Part shown: positions 1 through 5,290 of the stretch, piece after piece
How positions within the stretch are numbered: the stretch's first letter is position 1
Layout of the letters: the number at the start of each line of letters is the position of its first letter
Origin: Stigonema ocellatum SAG 48.90 = DSM 106950
GTDB taxonomy: Bacteria; Cyanobacteriota; Cyanobacteriia; Cyanobacteriales; Nostocaceae
NCBI GenBank assembly: GCA_016903675.1
Contig: JADQBA010000170.1
Location: 1-17,349 of the forward strand
DNA: 17,349 nt
Direction: 5' to 3'
Notes under the pieces: model-generated
Databases searched by the model: none
The model's input: only the letters and a program-made list of their open reading frames with translations
What the model was told of the DNA's origin: nothing
Translations under genes and position numbers: made by a program

Positions 1-90
1 GCAGTTAATGTGGTTTGTTTGCAAATAATGTGGTTTCATTTGCACCCAATGTGGTTTTGAGACCCCTCTTATTTGCAGCTAATGTGGTTT
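1..90. repeat. Tandem ~19-bp repeats, probable transposon end (TnsB/TniA-type binding sites)
   Basis: Four copies of TTTGCA-N3-AATGTGGTTT lie at 1-16 (5' part cut by the window edge), 18-36, 39-57 and 72-90, with the GCA at 1, 21, 42 and 75. Weaker GCA-containing units (TTTGCGG at about 104, TTTGCAG at about 126) follow up to about 136. Arrays of ~20-bp sites with one-turn or two-turn spacing are the usual layout of Tn7-like and Tn5053-like transposon ends in cyanobacteria, including type V-K CAST elements; that family match is from memory. The degenerate units and the cut gene copy at 142 suggest the terminus lies near 130-142 and the element continues left, outside the window. No transposase gene is visible to confirm it. 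Confidence 0.5.
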
Positions 91-141
91 CAATTTTGAC
101 TTGTTTGCGGTTTGAAGCGTTCTTGTTTGCAGTTCCTTACA

Positions 142-223
142 ACTACCTGCTACACCTGTGGCGGCTCCACCACCCATCATTAACATTCATTTCGTCTCTA
201 GCTTGGTCGCGACAATATTTCAT
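142..223. repeat. 82-bp direct duplication, copy 1
   Basis: This segment is identical to 708-789 except for one base (G at 209, A at 775), at a constant offset of 566. On the minus strand it carries the sequence just upstream of and including the start of the DUF697 gene. Here it forms the C-terminal codons of the 143-352 reading frame. The copy stops abruptly beside the transposon-end-like repeats, as if a second DUF697 gene copy had been cut there. Confidence 0.9.
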
Positions 224-352
224 CAAAGTTAAGTACAAAAAAGATGCAGTTGTAATAGCAGCTGCTCCAAATAAACCTGTAGTTCCCATAATTACTAAAA
301 GCATGACTGCTGGTAGTTCCCTTGCCACTGCTTTTCTGACAAATTCATCCAT
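143..352 (-). pseudogene. Truncated small membrane protein, chimeric C-terminus
   Basis: The frame encodes 69 aa from ATG at 352, with AGGA about 8 bases upstream; a TTG at 373 would add seven residues but has less support. The N-terminus (MDEFVRKAVARELPAVM) leads into one hydrophobic segment of about 25 residues ending GAAAITTASFL, which resembles the start of small cyanobacterial membrane proteins of unknown function. From about codon 43 onward it is encoded by the duplicated 82-bp segment, so the tail (NDGWWSRHRCSR) is probably not native. It lies 41 bases downstream of the DUF697 gene on the same strand, so the two may once have been one unit. The function is unknown. Confidence 0.4.
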
Positions 353-392
353 ACAATGATTCCTAGAGAACAAAATTCAATAAAACATAGCT

Positions 393-752
393 TTAACGGG
401 GGCTGTAAATCTTGTCAGGATGCATTCTTTCAAAGTAGGCAATAGCCGCTTCACCAAACGCCTTCACCGCCGCCGCTCCAACCACAGGCTGCACCAGTCC
501 TCCAACACCAGGAATCAAGCCTGCTATTGTACCGCCGACTCTGGCCAGTAACTGTCCCCCACCAGCTGCGATAATCGCTGCTGCAAGCGCTCCCGCTCCT
601 CCGGCAGCAATGATGTCTACGTTATAAACTTGAGCAATACGGGTAACGACAGCAGCTTGGACAACAGTAAGACTGGCGTTAAAAACTCCCGCACCAACAA
701 TAGGAATACTACCTGCTACACCTGTGGCGGCTCCACCACCCATCATTAACAT
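393..752 (-). CDS. DUF697-domain protein (stand-alone or truncated)
   Basis: This 119-aa protein is rich in Ala, Gly and Val. Residues about 14-45 (IPIVGAGVFNAS, then VTRIAQVYNVDI) and 74-112 (GLIPGVGGLVQPVVGAAAV, then FGEAAIAYFE) follow the pattern of DUF697, also seen at the C-terminus of YcjF-like and dynamin/GTPase-associated membrane proteins. Two hydrophobic stretches suggest membrane association. No GTPase motif is present, so it is either a stand-alone domain or the tail of a longer gene. The start is uncertain: several ATGs cluster at 752-743, directly after a TGA. The next minus-strand frame (352-143) follows closely. DUF697 assignment is by pattern recall; no specific role can be given. 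Confidence 0.6.
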   Translation of the reverse strand: MLMMGGGAATGVAGSIPIVGAGVFNASLTVVQAAVVTRIAQVYNVDIIAAGGAGALAAAIIAAGGGQLLARVGGTIAGLIPGVGGLVQPVVGAAAVKAFGEAAIAYFERMHPDKIYSPR

Positions 753-789
753 TCATTTCGTCTCTAGCTTGGTCACGACAATATTTCAT
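708..789. repeat. 82-bp direct duplication, copy 2
   Basis: This partner of 142-223 overlaps the 5' end of the DUF697 gene (start at 752). On the minus strand it contains an upstream 26-codon frame beginning MKYCRDQARDEM, ending in TAG inside the DUF697 gene. The DUF697 start codon follows a TGA by ATGAATG. The single mismatch points to a recent duplication. Confidence 0.9.
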
Positions 790-1094
790 ATCCAAATAAC
801 GAATGGTAATAGAGTTTACAAAGTTAATACTTATTTTTAAGATACCCAGTTCGGGGTTAAAAGCATCATTCTCCAACCACATTAGGGTTTTTAGGACGAT
901 AAATGTGCTAAGACATGGAAATCCAACCCGATCTTTATTTAGTAATAAATAAGATAAGTAGTTCTTGCTTCACCTTTACTGTTGCACTCGCATTATGCGC
1001 AAAACGATTTTTGGGAGTGCGATCGCTCTACTTGTTCCAAGACACAAAAGTTCTTAGTTGTAGTATCCTTTTCATTAACTCAGCGTCTATATTC
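753..1094. other. Intergenic stretch with a decayed methyltransferase-tail remnant
   Basis: No intact gene is seen. A plus-strand frame at 915-1148 overlaps the real minus-strand gene at 1095 and has no protein character. On the minus strand, 968-1040 reads in two frames like a decayed copy of the tail at 2063-2152: RAIAL in one frame, then FAHNASATVKVK in another, compared with RAIAV and FGNDASATVEVK. It also contains one HIP1 site. Confidence 0.5.
968..992 (-). repeat. Methyltransferase-tail repeat, copy 3
   Basis: The plus strand reads CTTCACCTTTACTGTTGCAC, nearly identical to 2066-2085 (CTTCACCTCTACTGTTGCAC) and similar to 1947-1966. On the minus strand it encodes ASATVKVK. With the 1947 copy it brackets the 272-aa gene. 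Confidence 0.6.
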
Positions 1095-1913
1095 TTAAAG
1101 TCTGTCACTAACTATCATAATTTGAGAACCGAAAAATACTTTAACTAAACTATCGATTTGATGCAAAATTATTGCTGGGACTTCATTCCAATTTTGAGAT
1201 AACCTATCTGACATTAATAAATTATAATTTTCTTGAAAATATCCATTTTCAAATAACCAGGTTTCTTTGTCTAATAAAATATTAATCATTTCGTGAACTG
1301 ATTCCTGTAAATTAGTTTTTAATTTAGTACTGTTTCTAATCATTACCGTGTTCTTTGATATTAGTTCATCTGTAAAACTAGCAAAGTTGATTGGTTGTTG
1401 AATCTGTACAGGTGTGGAAAATCTCCAAACAGATCCATGATCATTTTCCCAAGACACACAATGATTATCATAATCATTAATAATTCCAATTTGGTTTGGT
1501 TTAATAAATACAGAATTAAGTGCTGTTTGGTTATTTATGAAATAATCATCGAATTGGTATCGTGTATAAAAAGAAGGAGCAACATAATAAACTAGATTCC
1601 CCTTATTCTCGAGTTGTAATAATAGGTCATGTTGGTTTGAGTAACGCTTTGAGCGTAAAGACATTCGATAAAAAGGTGGATGCAAAACTCCTTTACGAAC
1701 TTCTTTTGCATTCTTATTATTCATATAATCTGAAATCTTAAACTGGAGAAAAATTGGAAATCCAGCCAGATCAAGTTTTACGTCATAACCTATTTTACCT
1801 TCTTGTAATAAAGAAGGAAATAAAGGAGCAGCAGTTAAGTATTTACCACACAAATCAACTAGCTCTTTAGTAATTGCAAAACCATATGAAAATTCAGAAA
1901 AATCAGGTTTCAT
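1095..1913 (-). CDS. Uncharacterised protein with nuclease-like D...QxK signature
   Basis: This 272-aa soluble protein has no signal peptide or membrane segment. The N-terminus reads MKPDFSEFSYGFAITKEL. Residues 42-62 (GYDVKLD, then IFLQFKISDYM) have the shape of a PD-(D/E)xK nuclease core: Asp44 at a strand end, then a hydrophobic strand carrying Gln57-x-Lys59. The Q variant is known in Mrr-like enzymes. A His/Asp-containing helix (YSNQHDLLLQLE) and a strand (LVYYVAPSF) follow. I recall similar unnamed proteins from bacterial genomes but cannot give a family number. It lies downstream of the restriction block on the same strand and is flanked by remnants of a methyltransferase tail, so a role in DNA defence is plausible. 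The nuclease assignment is inference. No clear ribosome binding site is seen before ATG 1913. Confidence 0.6.
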   Translation of the reverse strand: MKPDFSEFSYGFAITKELVDLCGKYLTAAPLFPSLLQEGKIGYDVKLDLAGFPIFLQFKISDYMNNKNAKEVRKGVLHPPFYRMSLRSKRYSNQHDLLLQLENKGNLVYYVAPSFYTRYQFDDYFINNQTALNSVFIKPNQIGIINDYDNHCVSWENDHGSVWRFSTPVQIQQPINFASFTDELISKNTVMIRNSTKLKTNLQESVHEMINILLDKETWLFENGYFQENYNLLMSDRLSQNWNEVPAIILHQIDSLVKVFFGSQIMIVSDRL

Positions 1914-1932
1914 AGTTATCTTATAGTATTCT

Positions 1933-2046
1933 TCAAGCGTTTACCACTTCACTTCTACTGTTAGACTCTGCACATTTTTGACGACCGCTAGACTTTAATG
2001 GTGGTGGTAGTTGTTTACTACATTTAGGACAATTTTCAAGTGTCAT
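1933..2046 (-). pseudogene. Remnant of a small zinc-ribbon protein
   Basis: On the minus strand, roughly 2035-1985 encodes CPKCSKQLPPPLKSSGR. This matches the N-terminal half of a small zinc-ribbon protein common in cyanobacteria, usually continuing with a second C-x-x-C. Here the continuation KCAES lies in another frame and lacks the second cysteine of the pair, and the end merges with a copy of the methyltransferase-tail repeat (1947-1970). I read it as a frameshifted relic. The ATG would be near 2046; exact frame limits are uncertain. The family link is from memory. Confidence 0.4.
1947..1970 (-). repeat. Methyltransferase-tail repeat, copy 2
   Basis: The plus strand reads CTTCACTTCTACTGTTAGAC. 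The minus-strand frame gives SLTVEVKW then a stop, parallel to SATVEVK-stop at 2063. It sits just upstream of the 272-aa gene, with copy 3 downstream of it. Confidence 0.5.
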
Positions 2047-2062
2047 ATTTATTATTTGTGAC

Positions 2063-2152
2063 TCACTTCACCTCTACTGTTGCACTGGCGTCATTGCCAA
2101 AGACATCGACTAGACGGACTGCGATCGCACGTTTTCCTGCTGGCAGTCTGGA
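2063..2152 (-). pseudogene. C-terminal fragment of a second DNA methyltransferase-like gene
   Basis: An open minus-strand frame encodes LPAGKRAIAVRLVDVFGN followed by DASATVEVK and TGA, with an in-frame TAG just upstream. The core (AIAVRLVDVFGN) parallels the last residues of the methyltransferase at 5290-7935 (QIAVKVIDERGN), so it is probably the tail of a related protein whose body is gone. It lies 4 bases beyond the severed 3' end of the helicase-nuclease gene. It might instead be the tail of another member of the restriction cluster. Confidence 0.55.
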
Positions 2153-2155
2153 CTA

Positions 2156-2299
2156 CTAGCCACAATTGGCTGCGGCTTCTGTAATCAACTGACTAACATT
2201 CTTAATTCCACACATTACATACTGCCAGCGTCCGTATCTTTTATCCGCGTTAACAGCTGCAACCCATCGCTCTGCGGCTGCACGCTTAATGTCCCTGAG
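2156..2299 (-). other. Severed 3' end of the restriction helicase-nuclease reading frame
   Basis: Directly after the TAA at 2302-2300 the same frame stays open for 47 codons to a TAG at 2158-2156. It reads protein-like: LRDIKRAAAERWVAAVNAD, then RYGRWQYVMCGIKNVSQL. Such a segment (K-x-AA-x-RWVAAVN...GRW-x-Y) normally follows the catalytic ETKG motif in type III-like restriction subunits. The TAA could be a CAA-to-TAA nonsense change, so this is the lost C-terminus unless the stop is read through. Confidence 0.75.
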
Positions 2300-5290
2300 T
2301 TAGTCATAGCCTTTTGTCTCTAAAATTAAGTAATTTAGCTGCTCAGTTTTAAGCCGAATGATAAAGTCCGGCAGATAATCATGAGGTTGCCCGTTGTAGA
2401 TATACGGAATTGCGAACCCTAGCCCAGCATTTTTAACAAACGCTGCTGTTGCTGGATGAGTATCAATTAAATATGCAGCTGTTTGCTCCCACTGCCAAGT
2501 ATCTGCCACCACATAGTTAAGGTGAGAATGCACAATCTCCCGCACGGGCTTACTTGTCCAGAAATTAACATCCTCTGTTGAACCAATCGGGCGGTAGGTT
2601 TCATAGCGGGGAATTTCTGGGGCTTCTCCTAAAGAAGTATCTGGTCGAATCGCCTCCACTAACTGCTCTATGACCCAACCATAGTAGGGCGACAAGAAAA
2701 CATCGAGAATATCAGCAGGGGGAATGGGATGTACTTTCTCTTGCAGGTAGCGATCGCAAATCTTATATAGTTGAGGAAATAGTACATGGGGAGGGGCTTC
2801 GCACCTGCCAGAGGATACATAGTCCTTAGTTAAGGTTGTAGCAATATCAAACACCAATTCTTGAAGTCTACAGTCTTTACGGTAGGGGTTAAGGTCAACA
2901 CTCTCTAATTTCCCTGGTCCCACAAGTGAGGGTCTACCCTGGTTGTTAGGTACAGTTCCCTTCATTTGCACTTCAGGAGGAATACCATCAGATTTTAGCG
3001 GGTTAAGTTTCAAAGATGGTATAGCCTTCCAGTCCACTGTTACCCGATTACGCACTGCCTGAGTGTAGCCCTCGACTCTTAAAAATTCAATTTTGTACTG
3101 AACTTTACCAGGAACAGCATAAATCCGGTGGCGTTGTTCCTTTTTGGGTTTGGCAGTATTGGGGTTAGCCTTAAAGGGAATAATATCGAATGGCACACCA
3201 AAAATTTTGGCTACTTCTTCCTCTAAAAGCCCCTCTTCATTGATGTCGTAACTTGCTCGGCGAAGCCCCCTACCCACTACCTGCTCACAGAGAAGCTGAG
3301 ACATAAATGGTCTAAGCCCAATAATGTGGGTTACGGTATTACAGTCCCAACCTTCGGTAAGCATTCCCACAGACACAATGCAGCGGATATCTCGCCCTGG
3401 TGGGTGCAGTGGGCGATTAAGCTTATTAGCTAATGCTTCAAATCCTTCTGGGTAGACCTCTCTACCCATCTGGTCAACTGCCCACTCAGTCTTACCAACA
3501 GTATCCAAAGTAAAGCGCATCCAACGAGTTTCATCTAACTTAGAAGCATCAGATGCCATCTCTTGCACTACTTTGGAATCAACTCGGATAGTGCAAGTTT
3601 GCTCATCGGTATTGCGGAATCCTGCTATCTTACACGGAGAAATGTTAGGAGCTTGCTTGCCCTCTGCCAGCCACTCGTAGACCACTTTAGCAATAGCTGT
3701 ATTTTTGCACACCAAGATGAACACAGGGGGACGAGGGTCTTCTTTGTTCTGCTCCCATTCAAGCCGCATCTCTTCCCACAGTCCCCCCAGCATAGCAATT
3801 GGGGTTTGAGCATATTTTAGAATAGCCTCTGGCTTTGGGTTAGATTTTTTTCCTCCCCGCTCTGCTGGAGTAAGCCTCTCCATTATCCACTTCCAGATGT
3901 TAAAGTAACCGGGGATAGCAGCACCCGTTGTATCTCTCACTGCTAATTGGGGGATTTTCACCAACCCAGACTCAATAGCATCTATCAGGCTAAAATCACT
4001 GATAATCCAAGGGAAAGGCTTGTTAGCTTCCTTGCCTACCCGACTTAAATAGTAGGGTGTGGCTGAAAGGTCAACGCAGAGATTAATCCCCCGGTGCTTG
4101 TGAATCCGATCTAACCCCTCAATCCAGATGGTTGCTTCCTGGCGCTCATATTCGATAGCCTCATCATCATCCTCGCCATCCTCTTCCTTCTCCTCTGGTG
4201 GAATGCGGTAGGCGTGGTGTGCCTCATCGTTTAAGACTAATATGTTTTGTTTGCCCCCAACCTCTCGTTCTAAAATGCGTTGAATCCAAGCGGTATCACT
4301 CTCGATGTAGCGAATAGATTCTACTAAAACAGATTTAAGATTCCCCTGCTTGTCTCTCTCCTCTTTAATTACAGTGAGTAATCCTTGGGCTATCTGAAGA
4401 TTAATGGTTTCTTCTGTAAGATACCGTTTTCCTCGTGCTGTTTCGTTTTTAGAACCAATACGGATCATTTCAGTGGTACGCATTGGTACACCCACCTTAC
4501 TAACTTTTGCTGGTGTGTCTCCTGAAGTCTGAGGCGATCGCTTCTCAAAAACGTGCCAGTTAGTAATTAAGACTTTACCCTGCCGAAGCTTATCCATCAA
4601 AGAATTCGGCACTAGGTCACGGGTGCGGTAAAGGCTAATTTCCCCTAGATCCGGGTTAAGTTCAGCAAGCCTATCTCTAATAGTAACGTTGGGGCAAACT
4701 GCCAGCACTACGTCAGAGAAACGGGCATCGGAGCGGTCATTTACTTTATTTAAAATGCTCCAAGCTGTTAGCATTCCCATAACAGTTGTTTTACCTGCAC
4801 CAGTTGCTAACTTGCAGCAGTAGCGGGTAAAAGCTTTGATACCTTCTAGCTTTTGCTGCTCTGTTGGCTCATCCAATGGAATGGCAATACCTTGCAGAAA
4901 GTCAGCCCGTGCTTCCCGCAAAAATATAATGCTTTCCGCTGCTTCCAACTGGGCGAAAAACAGCCGTTTTTGCCGCCCATCTCTTTGCCAGTACTGTAAC
5001 AGTTCTAGCGTGGTACGGGTAACACCTGGGTAGCCATGCTCTCTCCATTCATTTACACGCTGGCGGATGTAATTAACAAGCTCCATCTCATAGCCAGGGT
5101 CAAAATCTTTGGAAAGTTTTAAAACCCGGTCACTTAAATCCCACTCAAAATTACCTTCACGGGGCGGGTAAATAATTGAGGGTCTTCTACCATCTCGTAG
5201 ACATGGTTCTTCCCCTTCCCGCAAAAACCAGTAGTGGTTAGGCTGATTGTAAGGAGAATTAAGTATTGGTGTATCGACTTCGTAGGTCAT
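2300..5290 (-). CDS. Type III-like restriction subunit: DEAH helicase with C-terminal PD-ExK nuclease, C-truncated
   Basis: This 996-aa ATP-dependent translocase-nuclease would cleave foreign DNA lacking the methylation made by its partner. Superfamily 2 helicase motifs are clear: Walker A TGAGKTT (163-169), DEAH (355-358), SAT (409-411), a motif V region VGMLTEGWDCNTVTHIIGLR (641-660) and motif VI QVVGRGLRR (670-678). The C-terminal nuclease core has PDF at 974-976 and ETK at 991-993, a PD...ExK arrangement. I recall this N-terminus (TPILNSP, HYW, REGEEP) from helicase-nucleases that some annotation sets call BPTD_3080-type. The start ATG overlaps the methyltransferase stop by one base (TAATG), so the two are translationally coupled. 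The frame ends at TAA three codons after the ExK motif, and 47 more coherent codons lie beyond it. All catalytic motifs are present, but nuclease folding may be impaired. Confidence 0.9.
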   Translation of the reverse strand: MTYEVDTPILNSPYNQPNHYWFLREGEEPCLRDGRRPSIIYPPREGNFEWDLSDRVLKLSKDFDPGYEMELVNYIRQRVNEWREHGYPGVTRTTLELLQYWQRDGRQKRLFFAQLEAAESIIFLREARADFLQGIAIPLDEPTEQQKLEGIKAFTRYCCKLATGAGKTTVMGMLTAWSILNKVNDRSDARFSDVVLAVCPNVTIRDRLAELNPDLGEISLYRTRDLVPNSLMDKLRQGKVLITNWHVFEKRSPQTSGDTPAKVSKVGVPMRTTEMIRIGSKNETARGKRYLTEETINLQIAQGLLTVIKEERDKQGNLKSVLVESIRYIESDTAWIQRILEREVGGKQNILVLNDEAHHAYRIPPEEKEEDGEDDDEAIEYERQEATIWIEGLDRIHKHRGINLCVDLSATPYYLSRVGKEANKPFPWIISDFSLIDAIESGLVKIPQLAVRDTTGAAIPGYFNIWKWIMERLTPAERGGKKSNPKPEAILKYAQTPIAMLGGLWEEMRLEWEQNKEDPRPPVFILVCKNTAIAKVVYEWLAEGKQAPNISPCKIAGFRNTDEQTCTIRVDSKVVQEMASDASKLDETRWMRFTLDTVGKTEWAVDQMGREVYPEGFEALANKLNRPLHPPGRDIRCIVSVGMLTEGWDCNTVTHIIGLRPFMSQLLCEQVVGRGLRRASYDINEEGLLEEEVAKIFGVPFDIIPFKANPNTAKPKKEQRHRIYAVPGKVQYKIEFLRVEGYTQAVRNRVTVDWKAIPSLKLNPLKSDGIPPEVQMKGTVPNNQGRPSLVGPGKLESVDLNPYRKDCRLQELVFDIATTLTKDYVSSGRCEAPPHVLFPQLYKICDRYLQEKVHPIPPADILDVFLSPYYGWVIEQLVEAIRPDTSLGEAPEIPRYETYRPIGSTEDVNFWTSKPVREIVHSHLNYVVADTWQWEQTAAYLIDTHPATAAFVKNAGLGFAIPYIYNGQPHDYLPDFIIRLKTEQLNYLILETKGYD

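Noticed and set aside
1..140. CRISPR array
   Set aside because: The repeat units are too close (20-33 bases apart) with no spacers of uniform length, so transposon-end sites explain them better.
15..359. Plus-strand frame of 114 codons across the repeats
   Set aside because: It reads through the transposon-end repeats and antisense to the better-supported minus-strand frame; its composition is driven by the repeats.
875..884. AACCACATTA at 875 as a second copy of the transposon-end repeat
   Set aside because: It is a single short match without the TTTGCA part or neighbouring copies, so it may be chance.
915..1148. Plus-strand frame of 77 codons
   Set aside because: It overlaps the 3' end of the 272-aa gene antisense and covers the decayed methyltransferase tail, with no recognisable protein pattern.
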